DNA of 64,000 bases. Origin: Pterobdella sp. o SKG-2022 (Eukaryota; Annelida; Clitellata; Hirudinida; Piscicolidae). Positions 11,977 through 25,535 of this stretch are shown piece by piece; position 1 is the first letter of the stretch; each line of letters opens with the position of its first letter. The stretch lies in NCBI GenBank assembly GCA_964035795.1, contig OZ038323.1:5449561-5513560 (forward strand), written 5' to 3'. The notes below the pieces were generated by a model. It did not search any database and had not been told where the DNA came from. It saw only the letters and a program-made list of their open reading frames with translations. The position numbers were made by a program, and so were the translations under genes.

Positions 11977-14900
11977 CTAGTTGAATTTTGGTTCTGGGAA
12001 GAAAAAATGGAAAGCGCTTTTAAGAGGGGCAGTCTTTGGCGGAGTAATTTGTTGTTGAGGGTGGTTTAACTTGTGGAAGAGCTCCACCTTGGGTGGGTTA
12101 ATCTCGTGTTGAGGGTGTTCTTGGATGGGGAGAAAGATTTCCGAAAAGTGTCTGTTGCTGTTGTCAGGGATGTGGTTGCAATGAATAGAAGCGTCAACAG
12201 AGTTGCTTCTGTTTTTGCTGAATGCTCGTTTGAATGTTTCAAAAAGCCTTGAGGAACTTGTGGATTTTGTTGGGAGTGAAACATCACTAGCAGGCACATT
12301 TAAAGCTTTTGAAGATGTTTTGGCATCGGAGTTTTCAGGAAGCAGACTGCTTCGTTTGTTACTTTTTGAAGTTTTATCTTTGACTAGATTTTTATCGTTG
12401 TTTTTGTTTTCGTTGAATATTGTTGGAAGCATGTTGAAGAGCTGGGAACCAAAGTTGCTATTTCTATTGCCGTCACTACTGTTCCTATGTGGTGATTTGT
12501 GGCTGACTTCTCGGTTGGTCTGTGTCAGTTCATCAATGAGAGAATCAAATAACGTGGCTCGGGTTCGTTTCTGAAAAAGTATTTCAATTTAAACAATTAT
12601 CTAGCATTATTTCAAAACCTCACCATAAGCTTATCAAGCTTATCTGATTTGCAGCTAGCCAAGTCTGCATTGATGAGCTTAGAAAGAATGAAATTCCTGA
12701 AGAAAGGACCAAGAGAGAAGAGTTGAGAAGGAATTTTTGGTCCAAATTTCGGAACATCCCCTCTAGCCACCATTGTCACCTTATATCAAAAATTTGAAAT
12801 TTGTTAGCATATAGTATTATAAAATAATAAAGAATGGCAACCTTGTATTTGGTTTTATAAGATAATTTTGATTTTTTGAACTTGCTTGATGGTTTGTTCA
12901 TGTATGATTCAAAAATATTTTCAGATTTATCAGAATCTATTTTAACTTTTATTTTTTCCAGTTTTGCAAAATTATTTTTCAGGCAGAAGTTTTTTGTCTC
13001 GATAGATTGATCATCAACTTCAAAATTCAGAGAATCTTCCAATCCATTCTCCCTTTCACGGAAGGTTTTTTCAACATATTCACCTAAATCATCATTCTCA
13101 TCTTTATCTTCTTTGCCCACTAAAACAGGAGTAACGACTAAGAAAACGTGAAGGAAGTTAGAAGCGATGGCATCTGGAGAGAATACCGCCCCAGGCTCCT
13201 GGAACACAATGCTCACCATGTCATTGCCTATATGTCTCTTGCGTTGCAACTGCAGAGGTATTCAATATGAAGATTATTTTATAATAAACAATAAAATACG
13301 TAGTCCATAAAAGACAATACGCTTAGAATAAATCATGGTTTGTTAGGTTTTACAGCTATACATGTCCGAATAACTGTTTTTGACAACAGTATTGATGCTT
13401 CATACTATGAATTTTGAAAAAGGCATTTTTTGGATATCTTTTTATAGACCCCCAGCCCAAGATCTCGTTCCCAAACTAAAATCGTCCATCAAACTAAATG
13501 AAAACAATACAAAAAATTCAGTCTGTCGATACCTTTTACCAAAGTCAATTGTTATGCAGGTTATAAATAAACAGCTTGAAATACAAGGAATAAGCTGGAT
13601 GCAGTCAAACTTCAACGCTCGAAACACAAGTAAATAATAAAATAAATGAGACAAAACTCAATAGCTAGTAATTAAGAAGTTTTTGACCACTACACTAACC
13701 AGCGTCTGTTCCACTGTGCTTTTGACTATAAATTTAATTTGTAGCATTTTTAGAGACACGATATGAAGCGCTATAAAAAGCCATTGTACATAACATGACC
13801 ACACTAGATTGAATAGGATAATTAAAAAATAAAGTTATCCAAAGTATCATATCATGGCACTTGAAAGTTTAAAAATGAAAAGGAAAAGCTTCGGACTTTT
13901 TAATAAGAACACTTATAAATAATTTATGTTATTTAATATTTTTGGAGAAAAAGTAATTAAACGAATCTTGACACCAGGGACATTTTAATATCTGACTATT
14001 TTTGAATTATTGCATAATATTACAGAAATTCAAAGCATGGTTAGGCCTAATTATACATGATAGATTGCGGTGCTAAATCGCCGTTATGCTTGTTAAGTCA
14101 TGTAAATATAATGCCATTTTGCATTATTGAATATTTCGAAAAATTGCGCCCAAAAAAATTCAAAAGATTTTACTGAAAACTATAAAGAAATTTTTTCAGA
14201 GTAGAATTGGGAATTTATGTGGGAAAAGTTCAGGTTTTTGAAAATATAAAAACAAAGCCAACACATGGTAATGACATTTGGTAAATATTCAAATATTTTT
14301 GTTTTTCTTCACGCTTCAAATTACGAAGACCCACCAAAGTAAAACCCAAATCAAAACAATCAACTCGCGTGCAAAACTCCACTCGTCTCAAAGGGTGCAT
14401 TGATGAAAGAATCAATTAAGTTTGTCTCTTAATTAAAAGTGCACATAAATTTCGCAGACTTTATTTAACTTGCTTGTTATGTTGCAACGAAGTGTAAATG
14501 AAAATCGTAGTAGGAATAAGTTGTTTTTTATAAGCTCTTGATAATAAGTTGATAACTTTTTCCATTTTTTTTCATTATGCTATCTTGGATTTTTTGGCAT
14601 CAATAAATTTGTTAAAAAACTAAAATTAGTAGTAAGAATTAATTAAAAAAATTATGAGTAAAAAATTAAATATTATGTATCAATATACTAAAAACACACC
14701 AAAAATCAAAACAAACAACAATCTGCATATGTTAACAAGCAATTGATATTAAAAACAAATAAAAACCTGTTGCGCATCAACGTGGGAGAATGGAAGCATG
14801 GTTGAAACATGGAACATCACCTGCAATTCAATGTACCCTTTGAAGCTCTATACCAAAAATTCTGAGACGCCAATGATGGCGACTGAGATTCAAGCTGGGA

Positions 14901-17240
14901 TTCATAAGATCAGCCATGTAGTTTATACAGGAGGATAATGGAGGTAATGGATAACACGCTGAGAGACTTGATTATTTCTCAAGATATAACCATTCAATGG
15001 TTAAAAGTGAGTGATGATGATTTATATTAAGCCACAGGTAACCAATGAGGATTAATAATTTGTCACAATTGACTGATGATGATGTATACTTGGCAACTGA
15101 CAACCAATAAGAATGAAATAATTGTTAAATGGGAAGGATGATGATATAATTGGTTGGTAATGATAATGATATGAACCTTGTAGGCATGGAAACAGGTGTA
15201 CATGGAGTGGGTGCCAGTCTGGTCGTTGTGGGTGTCCAGCCCTCCACGAAAACTGGTGTGAGAGGGTGGTGATGGATTGAGTGAATTATTTGGCTATTAA
15301 TAAAATTTGAAAGGCATATAGACTGAATATTTTTAGTTAATATAGTAATGAAAAATTTGATATTAATTCGAATAAATTCCATCAAATCAAACTTCTGTAA
15401 GTGTCCCAGTAGCTGTGGTAAACAGCGGTCGACTTATATCTCTTCACTACACCCATACATATATCAGTACCCCAACCACTCTTATCATGACAGTTTTGTT
15501 CATAAATAACAACAAAAACCTACCTTCACACGTATATATGTACCAATCACTATTATGACAGCATCATATGTACCACTATCACAAACCCTTGGAAGTTTTT
15601 GAGTCTGATCTTGTGGGCCAGCATGGACAAGAAGAGGTCCATGTGAGTGCTGTGGTCCGTGTTTCCAAACATCTCCTCTTCTCGGTGCTGTGGCGGATTT
15701 TGGTGTTTTTTTGTGGTTGTTGTTATGGTTGATTTTTTTTATTGTTGAGATGGTTGTTTTATTATTGTTTTTTTCTATTATCGTTTTCGTTGTTTTTTTC
15801 TTTATTGTCATTTATTTTTTTTTGTTCCTTGTTGACGTTTTTATTTATTTTTTTTTGTTCATTGTTGACGTTTTTATTTATTTTTAAATTTTGATTTACT
15901 TTTTGTTGTTTTTGTTTATTTATAGCTATTTTCGTAGTTTTTTGTTTATTTACTGTTATGTTTGTTGTTTTTCACTGTTGTTCATTGTTTTTTTAATTAT
16001 TATATTTATTTTGTTTAAGTTGTTTTATTTCGCGTTTTGTTGTTCGTTATTTTATTTATTGAAAATTATCTGAAAATTTTTAAAATAATATATATATCAA
16101 TTTATTTTATCAATTATGGGGCTATATTTCAGAAGTAAAAATTAATATTTTTTTTTGAACGTTATAAATGTTAAAAAAATTTTGTGTCCACTTTAAAAAC
16201 CTTAGAAGCTTTTCTCAAGCTAATTTAAAAACTTTTTTTGCTTTTTAAAAACCATGAAAGAGTTTTTTTGCTCAAATAATTAAATTATTCTCATAAACTG
16301 TTTGAAATTTTCATCATGGCGGTAAATATTATTTAAATTTTTCTGTCATCTTTTTTCTGAGTTTTAAGCAAAATTTTCCGGCAAAAAACTGAGATTAAAA
16401 ATTAAAACTGAAATATACGTTAGATATAAAATTCTGGTTTGAATAATATAGGTATAAATATACGGTTAAAAAAATGTATATATATAGCGTTGAAGTTTAA
16501 TATTTTCAAGCATCATTTTAAAACTGACCTTATAAAGCTTTTTATTATATTTTTATTATTTTTTCCATTATGTCCCACACATATAATAAAAGATAGACTG
16601 TTATATTTTAGTGAACATTACGTTCTTATTGAAATAGCACCAATTGCAATTAAATTTATTCCATGTTAACCTTGATTTTGTTTACTTATATTCATTTTGA
16701 ATAAAATTAAATCTTTCTTCTATTTGTTTTAATCCAAGTTCACTTTTAAAATTAAAAATTAATTAAAATTCAAACAATTGAAGACGAAACATTTAAATGA
16801 TATCAAACTATATGGCTACCTGGTCTTTTTTCTGGAAAATGATTCCAAACTTGAACTCGTTTTTGAAGGCATGTCTGTCAAACTTGGAGATGAGATCAGA
16901 GGCCTGAGGCAGTTTGAAGGGTTTTAAGCAATAACAACAATAAGATTTTTAAAATGAAACAGGTAAATAATAATGAATAAAATAAAAGAAAGATAATAAT
17001 AATAATAAAAAAAAACCAACAAGAGAATTACAATATAATTAAGGTTTTGTTACCGAAACTGAGTTGGTGCAAAGAATTTGTGAAATAAAGTAGCTTAAGA
17101 AAAGATAATTAATTTTATTTTTTAATTATTTTATTATTTTTTTGTATTTTTGTGAGAATATGAGCTCATAATGTAGTGGCACTTTGAAAAAGATAGTTTT
17201 TAAAAAAGCTTTATTTTGCTGAAGAAGAAATAATGACGAA

Positions 17241-17275
<35 letters not shown>

Positions 17276-17499
17276 GGAGGAGGAGGAGGAGGAGGAGGAG
17301 GAGGAGGAGGAGGAGGAGGAGGAGAAGGATGAAAATTTTAATATCAAAACTAATATTATTAAATATAATACTGGAGTGATAACAATATACCTTAAAATTT
17401 TGATTTGATAATTCTCCATCATAAAACATGATATTTTATTTGACTCCATATCGTTTAGTGTGATATTGTGCTAGCTGCACACGATAATGGGCTGCGGTT

Positions 17500-17530
<31 letters not shown>

Positions 17531-19068
17531 CGGTGATGAGGATGCTAATGGAAAAGGTTTTAAACAGCGAAACTATTATTGGATGTTTGGAAAATTTTAA
17601 AATTTTGTACAGTATGCTTGTGATGATGTGAAAGTGGGAGTTATATTTGACAGTAAATTAGTAGAAAAAATCGAAACAATTAGAAAAATAAATAATATAT
17701 CTGATTGAAAATATTTTTTAAATAATAAATAAATGATACAACATTTAAATGAAAAAAAAGAATCATAATCTTAATGAAGTTGAGAAAGAAAACCATCCTA
17801 ATGAATAAGTAATGATAAATGAGTGAGTGATGATGAATCTAATGAGAAAAAAAGTTTCATCATCATAGTAAATCTAGAAAAAATTATTATTATGGAATAA
17901 AAAATAGAATAATATTCGAGAAAATTTAATCCACAGCATTTGAAATCAAACATCAGGACCAAAATACTACTGTGACACAAAGAAAAATAATGATCAAAAA
18001 AAAATAAAAACAAAAAAAACTAAAAAAAAACAAGGAAAAATAACAAGACAAATATTAATATTAATAAATAACAATAATAATAATTATTATTATCATTATT
18101 ATGCTTTTTATTATATAAACAAGAATCTCACTAGAGGGTTTGTAATGTTCTGTAATGATGCCCCAACTTCCGCCTCTCTTATCTGATAACATTAAATGAT
18201 CTCAATTAAAATAACAACGATAATAATTTCATAAATGGTGATATATTAAAAAAATTAAAGGGCAAAAAAATGAGATGAAATTAATTTTGATGGAGAAACT
18301 TTTAATAGAAAGAAAATTATAACAACAATGATATCAAAACAGACAGTAAAATAATTTAAATGACCACAACAAAAATAAAAGTTGATACAGATCCGGCAAA
18401 CAAATGTTGAAGTTTATAAAGATATCTATAGTTTAAACGTTGGAGTTAATACAGACATACAGCATGGAATCGTTAAACGTAGTTTGAAGATTTACAGCAC
18501 GTACGTGAAGAGCTTAATTCGGATATATACAAAACTAATTTAATTATATGAAACACATAAGTGTTAAAGTAGAAAAATATATGAACAAATGCCAAAAAAA
18601 TCAATAGATATCATTTTAAAGTTTAATACACATAAATTGAGCATATAGGCAAACACGTGACCAACCGGATCTTGAGAAGGACCAATGAGAGGGAGCTTGT
18701 GGTAAGTGGACTGTTCTTTGTCTCTGTGTGTATGGCTCAGTTTATATCATTATGCGTGGTGTAATAAAAAAATAGAATTAATGATGAAGTTTATTATAAT
18801 ATTAACAACAAAAACAATAACCACAATTTCAAAAAAAACAATAAAACCAATAAGAATAACAATAAAAATAATTAAAAATATAATAATACCAATAAGAATA
18901 ACAATAAAAATATAATAAAAACAATAAGAATAACAAGAAAAGAAATAATGAAAAATTAATTTTATAAACCTGACAACAGCGTGAATGTAGTTTTTGGTTG
19001 TTCTCGTGGATGCGAGCACCTTCTCTCCAGTGCTTCTTGTTAACAAAGTGTTGCTGTGGTCCTGGTAG

Positions 19069-19108
<40 letters not shown>

Positions 19109-20798
19109 AAAGAAGATAACCAGAATGATAATGACGTTAGTGATGATAATGATGAAAAACAAAAGGATGATAATGATAATGATGAAGGTGACAATGAAAA
19201 AAAGAGGATGATGACGATGGTGATGATGATGGTGATGAAGACGATATTTCAAACAACGTCATATTGAAAACATCAATTTGAAATTCACACCCTTCTAATA
19301 ATAAAAAGCACGTTTCAGCCATTTGAAAACGTTCAAGATGAGAAATAAACAGTTCTAAAAAAGTGCAAAAATGATGATGACAACGATGATGGTGGTGGGG
19401 ATGATGATTATGCGGATGATGAAGATGATGGCAGTGATAATGACGATAATGGTGGGGATTTAATTTTTATGGAAGTGAAGAAGGTGATAATGATGATGAT
19501 GGTGGTGATGATGATGATATGATGATGGTGATGGTGGTGATGATGATGGTGGTTGTGATGATGATGGTGGTGGTAATAATGATGCTAGTGATGGTGGTGG
19601 TGATGATGATGATAGTGATGGTGGTGGTGATGATGATGATAGTGATGGTGGTGGTGATGATGATGATAGTGATGGTGGTGGTGATGATGATGATAGTGAT
19701 GGTGGTGGTTATGATGATAGTGATGGTGATGAGCAAAAATAAGATGATGAAAAAAATACGAGCAAGTTGAAATGTTTATACTATAAAATATGACGATGAA
19801 TGGTATGGAACATTCTAGAAAACGGAAATACCAAAGATTTAAAAATATTTTTATTATTCACAGTGGTGTGTGAAGATGAGGATGTTTGCATTAAAGAAAA
19901 TTTAGTTAAGTTTTTGATAGGGAATATTTACTTTTTTAATAAAATATATTATATTATTTCGATAAAATATACTTGTTTTTCAATAAAATATTTTTTCTGA
20001 TAAAATATACATTTTTTAAATGAATTATATTTATTTGTTATTAAAATATATATTTATCTTTTAGTAATATTTGTTCATTATTCTTATAAATAAATTCATC
20101 ATTTTAGTATGAAAAAGTTATAAGATTTTTTCATGAAATATATCAATTTCTCAATTAAATGTACTCACATTTTTATGAAAAAGGGTCTCGTATACACTAA
20201 CTGTCTTGTCTATGTTTATTTTGAAGTTAATCGGTGGGGATGGTGAAGGAGATGATTTTAGTGAGGATAGTGAAGATGAAGAAGATAAAGATGAAGGCTG
20301 GTAGGTGATGATATTGATAGTAGATGTATTAGTAACAGAATTTTCATCAATGTTTTTAGTAGTAGTAGTAGTAGTATTAGTGATAGTGGTAGTGATAGTA
20401 GTAGTATCGAGGATTTTTAATCTCGAAGGTGATGATGATGATGATGATGATGATGATGTAGGGGATGAGGATGATGATGAAATTGAATAGTCATATGTTG
20501 ATGTCATCTTGTAATCCAGGTTCTTGATATCATTACCATCACCGCATCTCTTTGTTGTCATTATCATCATTAAAATATCTCTATGGGTTTGGTTTATCAA
20601 GTTTTTTTCTATCTTTTTGTTATATTTTTTTTTTATATTAATTTTGTTTTTTTTATTATTGTTATTAAAGTCTATTTTTAGATTATTTTTTTTCTTGATA
20701 AAGTTAAAATTATTTTCATTAATATTTTTATCAATATTATTATTTTTATTTGTTTCTTTGTGCGTTTCCAACCAATAGTTTTCCGGCAAATCCACAAC
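11977..20798 (-). CDS. RAP1GAP: Rap1GAP-like GTPase-activating protein (5' end not found)
   Basis: Rap1GAP stimulates GTP hydrolysis by Rap using a catalytic Asn instead of an arginine finger. Exons in coding order: 20169-20798, 18970-19053, 18666-18710, 16820-16903, 15587-15687, 15177-15252, 14767-14820, 12842-13249, 12624-12779, 11977-12570; phases agree. Diagnostic pieces: [43 protein letters not shown], whose Asn in HIGND is the catalytic residue; [27 protein letters not shown]; and a tail with LFETFKRAF matching the family's FFESFKR segment. The exon at 12842-13249 has a Lys/Glu/Asp-rich loop of about 90 residues between FLHVFLVV and YKTKYKV that vertebrate Rap1GAP lacks. The first listed exon starts [11 protein letters not shown] (compare the family's FGGYWIE), then runs through poly-Asn/Lys and poly-Ser low complexity. 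The exons at 18970 and 18666 match weakly. An exon is probably missing between 16904 and 18665 and another near 19100-20168. GoLoco and start codon were not located. Confidence 0.85.
17241..17330 (+). repeat. (GAT)n followed by (GGA)n
   Basis: Uninterrupted GAT triplets pass directly into GGA triplets, inside a Rap1GAP intron. The poly-Ser and poly-Leu frames seen on the minus strand come from this repeat. Confidence 0.95.
17499..17531 (+). repeat. short (GAT)n
   Basis: About eleven GAT triplets in a Rap1GAP intron. Confidence 0.9.
19068..19106 (+). repeat. (GAT)n beside a Rap1GAP exon
   Basis: Thirteen GAT triplets sit only about 15 bp upstream of the predicted exon at 18970-19053 (minus-strand direction), where the intron's polypyrimidine tract would be. 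Length changes here could affect acceptor use. Confidence 0.9.
19360..19740 (+). repeat. GAT/GGT-rich minisatellite with a 27-bp unit
   Basis: A 27-bp unit, GATGATGATGATAGTGAT plus GGTGGTGGT, recurs about four to five times between roughly 19590 and 19715, with looser GATG/GGTG repeats around it. The frames show the periodic nonapeptide MMMIVMVVV, an artefact of the repeat. It lies in a Rap1GAP intron. Confidence 0.9.
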
Positions 20799-21701
20799 CT
20801 GAAGAAAAACAAAAATTTAATTTCTTTTATAAATATTATTGAACAAATAAATTTATCATCGTTCATCCTTATATATTTTTTCAATTATTTACTTCTGTTT
20901 TATTTGAAATTCTAATTTTTTTTAATAAGCACCATTTTCTTTGCAATGTTTATTGACATTAATATAACACTATTCTTATTACTAACAGAATTATTATTTT
21001 TATTATTATGCTGATTATTTTTTCTATTATTATGATTATTATTTTTATTATGATGCTTGTTTTAATTTCTTTGTTTACTGTCCACGTAAGCATTGAGGCC
21101 AGCGCAGAAGGCCAGTAATACAGGCGAAGGAATAACGGTGGAATTCATATTATTCTCAATATATAAAGCTTAATTAATGAAGAAATGATTTTAAATTTTC
21201 ATTGTTAAATAGCTCCTAGGCTGAAGTATAGTATGAATATGTAAACTATGAAATGCATACAAAATTAATACACAAAAGAATTTATGTTTCCAAGAAATAA
21301 CAGACTTCAAGTGATAAATACTAGCGAAAATAAGACTGAATATAATTTCATTAAATCTAAAACGTTTTCAGTAACATCTTGTGGATATTTTCTTTAGTTT
21401 TTGACTTCCGAACGAACAATATTTTGTATGCATTCAATGACCCACAAACTATAACCATATAATTATATTTAAGAATTTGAAATTAAATGATCATTTTTAG
21501 AAAATAAAAATTTTAAGAAAATAATCAAAATAAACTATATTAAAGGTGATTAATTAATTACAAAATATATATGATCTTCAGCTGTAATAAATGTTTGAAT
21601 GTTGCTGTTGGCAGCTTTACCCTCGTTTATGCATCGTTATCATTCCGTGTTCAACTAGACTGCAAAGAAGTGTAGCTATTAAAGCATTATGGCTTTAATC
21701 C
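20799..21701. other. AT-rich region upstream of the known Rap1GAP exons
   Basis: The missing 5' exons of the Rap1GAP-like gene should lie here or further right, but I could not identify them. A slightly GC-richer patch at 21080-21130 gives no convincing exon. Confidence 0.35.
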
Positions 21702-21715
21702 TACTACTACTACTA

Positions 21716-21812
<97 letters not shown>

Positions 21813-21818
21813 TAATAA
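21702..21818 (+). repeat. compound (CTA)n-(AAT)n microsatellite
   Basis: About 24 CTA triplets with one interruption run straight into about 14 AAT triplets. Confidence 0.95.
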
Positions 21819-22159
21819 TTTTCAGAAACTAAAAATATGAATTGTAGTTCTGTTAAAAATAAACAATATAATAAAAAATATTATACCAATTAATTCTTCA
21901 AATCAGTATTTTTGACTTCTCAAAGAAGATTTCGATGAAGTTGATCTGACTTGCATTGAATATTTTAAGCATCTTCTCACAGCATATAGCCAATAAATAC
22001 AATTAGGAATATTAATATAATGAAATTAACTTCAGATGTTTCAAGGCCATATTATTATTTAAAGAAAAAACGATACTAGTACTAGTAATGCATCTAAAAA
22101 TTAACTTAATCTCAGCTTACTGCGAAACACTTTAAATTAGCTAACGATAACACAAACTA

Positions 22160-22504
22160 AAAACTAAAATTGAATTGAGAGCCACTTCATGGAACAAATG
22201 GAGGCGTTCAGATGAAATCCTTCGTGAGCCAAACTATGATCCATGGAGAGCTAATATCAAGATATTTTTTGTGCTTCTGACAGGCCTGCTTGTCGTAAAA
22301 TATTCTACAATAGTGAACTTTTTTCAAAAAATATACATTTTAATTCTGCAGAAGAGTACTCATGAGACTCAAAGATGGAGAAGGTGCACCTGGTAGACTC
22401 CCACTCACTGGTGCCAAACTTTTTGAGAAGATTTTTTGTAAGGATTGGGCTGAACAGCAACTTACAAACACACAAATAGAAAATATAGTAACTGTGAAAG
22501 AGCA
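22160..22504 (+). other. exon-like open frames of unknown origin
   Basis: Two frames look coding. At 22160-22297 the peptide reads ATSWNKWRRSDEILREPNYD and then a hydrophobic stretch (IFFVLLTGLLVV). After a CTGCAG acceptor, from about 22351, another frame reads LMRLKDGEGAPGRLPLTGAK and stops at 22504. The splice phases I tried do not join the two. They may be a small membrane-protein gene, a retropseudogene, or 5' sequence of the adjoining retrotransposon. Confidence 0.3.
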
Positions 22505-22549
22505 TTAAGTAATTAATTCAACAAACTTCTGTGCTGTGGTAATTCGAAT

Positions 22550-25050
22550 ACGAACCGGACGAGCAACAAAATGAGACTTCAATGCAAAAATAGGCAGAAG
22601 CTCAATCAAGTCTACACACAAAGGCCACTTTTCAAGAGGGTATGAAAATAAAAATGGCAGCTTGTTAAATAAATTTTTGGCAATCAACAATTTAACTGCC
22701 ACCAACACACTCTTCAAACATCCTGCCAGACACCTAACCACATGGCAACGAAAACTGAATAACAAAATGGTTTTTAACATCATAGACTACATCATCACTC
22801 AACAAAAATCATCAGCTACATCAAAAACTCCAGAAGCTACTCTGGTATAAAACTATCAACAGATCACAGGTTAGTCAAAGTGATACTGCAAATACCAAAA
22901 CCCCACTAACTTTGGAAAAAACCTAAACAACAAACTACAAAACTCACTTATCAACAAACAAATATCAAAAACTTCTCAAATATGATATCAACCAATTTCA
23001 CAAATATTAAAGATTTTCAAAAAATAATATATAAATCTGCCCTGAAATGTTTCAAAAAGCAAAGCAACCAACAAACTAAGATAAAAGACCCAGAAATAAA
23101 CAAACTTAAGAACAAAATCAATAAAATCAAAAACATTTTGAAAAATTGTAAAATAATTCAAACCACAAAAATAAACTGAAACAAAGAAAAACACATCCTA
23201 CAAAAACTAATTAACAAAAAATGTTCAGATAACAAATCCTCAATAACAGAAGAACAATTGAAAGAAATAGAAAATTCAAACTACAATCAAAGAATGCATA
23301 AAGCAATAAAACAACTAAACATCAAACATAAAACTCCACCACCTCCCTATACCAACTTTCAACTCACTTCATACTATAAAGAAAAATTCAACAAGTCTAC
23401 AACAGCAACCCAACAAAAACAAGAAAACCAAACACATATCAATGTCAAAATAACCAATAGTGAAGTCAACTCTGCCATAAAATCACTCAAAATCAATAGA
23501 TCACCAGGCTATGACAATATTGTAGCAGAAATGATGAAAATATTGAGTAGCACAGCCATTGACAAACTTACTCATATAATAAACACCCCAATTAACAACA
23601 AACAACCTCACCAATTCGGTCTTGGCATCTTACTCCCTATACCAAAACACAATAAAACCAAAAAAGTAGAAAACACCAGACCAATAATACTACTTTCCAC
23701 CATTAAAAAAATAATATCACTCATCACTCTAAATAGACTGAGACAAACAATAGAAAACTACTTATCACCCAGCCAAGCTGCCTATAGGAAAAGTAGATCC
23801 ATAGAAGACATTGTATGGACACTCAAACTAGAAATAGCAAGCACATTAAGCACCAATAACAAAATCACAATCCAAGGTATAGACTTATCCTCAGCCTTTG
23901 ACTCGGTCAACAGAGTAAAAATGATGGAGATATTGAATACAATCTGCTCCGAGGAAGATATGAAGTTGATACATTTTCTATTCAATGACACCAGTCTGAG
24001 AGTGAGAACCAAAGAAGTAGGACCCATTTTTGACACCAATAGTGGCATTCCTCAAGGAGATGGTCTCAGTCCAGTACTTTTCACCACATACCTAGAAGCA
24101 GCGTTGAGAGAAGTCAGAAATAATGTCCATGCCCAAAACATTGCATATGCTGATGATGTTGATTTCATTACCAAAGATGGCGTCAACCTAAATATAGTGG
24201 AAAAAATATTGGAAAATTGGAACCTAAAAATGAATCCCACGAAAACGAAAACTCTCAAAATCGCATCAGACAACGAGTGGAAAAATGCGAAAAAACTGGG
24301 CATGCTACTCGATACAAAGCAAGAGTGGAAAAGGCGAAAGCAGCTAACAACAACGGCAATGCTCAAGCTAAAAAAAATATGGAACTCGAGCATAACAAGA
24401 AACAAAAAGTTAAGAATCTACAAAGCTTACGTTCAAAGCATCATGCTTTTTGGTTGTAGCACGTGGGCAATGGAAAAGGGGATGGTTAGATCGGTGGACA
24501 GTTTCAACCGAAAAATGTTGCGGTATGTATGTGGGGTTTTCTGCCCAAACCGCATGAAAACAGAAACCGTGTATGCCCTGATTGAACCAGCCTCTCAAAT
24601 CGTGACAAGGCGACGCTGGCAAATGTTATGCCATATTCTGCGCATGGATGATCTGGTTCCAGCTAAACAATCCACCATCAATTGCCTCAAGAAAAAAAAC
24701 GTAAAGCGTGGAAGACCTAGCACCAGCCTTCTCACAACGATCAAACACGATCTAAAAGCCCACAAACTAAACATAGATCAAGCAGTTGAACTGGTGCAAG
24801 ACAGGGACCTATGGAAGCTGGAGGGAAGCGAACGAAGAGCTTTGAAAATATTTGAACACTCAATTTTATCTCTATTTTTGTCTCTTCGTAAACCCTAATA
24901 AATAAAATACGTACATTGTATGTTTAAATACATCTCTGTTATATAATTATGCGTATGTATATTTTATAAATAAATTTATATGTATTTTTTAATTATATAG
25001 ATATATATATAAACCTATATGTATTCTATATTTATACATAAACGTTGGTT
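22550..25050 (+). mobile_element. non-LTR retrotransposon, 5'-truncated and frameshifted
   Basis: The element starts inside an APE-type endonuclease: DFNAKIG at about 22578, then NNLTATNTLFKH and TTWQRKLNNK. It passes through an Asn/Lys-rich linker into the long reverse transcriptase frame at 23258-24898. Its 5' end is truncated, and the endonuclease part contains stops and frameshifts. An AT-rich 3' tail follows to about 25050. No target-site duplication was found by eye. The family is distinct from the two copies at 35172 and 54500, which end in zinc fingers. Confidence 0.85.
23258..24898 (+). pseudogene. reverse transcriptase of the non-LTR element
   Basis: A 546-codon open frame. RT landmarks in order: NRSPGYDNI (domain 1/2), GLGILLPIPKHNK, NTRPIILLSTIKKI, LSPSQAAYRKSRS, GIDLSSAFDSV (catalytic Asp region A), GIPQGDGLSPVLFT (region B) and IAYADDVDFI with the YADD catalytic pair (region C). 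The post-RT part has RRRWQMLCHILRMDD and KRGRPSTSLL. The RT itself is intact, unlike the endonuclease upstream, so it decayed recently or by 5' damage. No tight host-gene context; it lies 5' of the Rap1GAP-like gene. Confidence 0.85.
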
Positions 25051-25535
25051 TATATGAGCTATTGGTCACCAAACGTACGCAAAAAGGCTCTGTATAACAT
25101 TCGCCTACAATATCCTTAAATGTCCATTGTACACACCTGAACAAGCTATATCACTTCTTTGCGTCTTGTTAACATCTTGTGGAGGCAATTCTCAGGATAG
25201 AGAAAGTGTGTGTTTTTGTGTGTTTGTGTGTGTGGAAGAGGGGGTATGGAGGAGGGGGTTAAACGGAGTTTATGGTTGGTGGAATTAAATAGCATAGCTC
25301 TTTGTTGGGTTGTTAGTCTTAATGATTTTGATGCTGCATGATGGTGGGATAGTTATAATGGTGTTATTAATATTAATATAACAGTCAACCTTTTGGGGAT
25401 TGAATCTAAACACGTGATATTGTTAGTGTTGTTTATGATGTTTTCATTTGTTTTGAGGTTGTTATGATTATTAGCTTTTTTATTATTCTTACGCATTTGT
25501 AATCGTTAATTTGTCTGGGCGTGTGACAAATTATA
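24899..25535. other. retroelement tail and AT-rich spacer
   Basis: Sequence after the RT stop, with a short TG-rich patch around 25205-25235. No gene is visible. Confidence 0.4.

Noticed and set aside
14230..14415. Minus-strand 61-codon frame in a Rap1GAP intron
   Set aside because: No acceptor/donor pair in phase with neighbouring exons and no similarity to the family.
15690..16073. Long hydrophobic frames
   Set aside because: They arise from T-rich low-complexity sequence in a Rap1GAP intron; the real exon here is 15587-15687 on the other strand.
22175..22396. 72-codon frame as a single-exon gene
   Set aside because: It starts at TTG, and its second half runs in the wrong frame across a CTGCAG acceptor; kept only as a low-confidence exon-like region.
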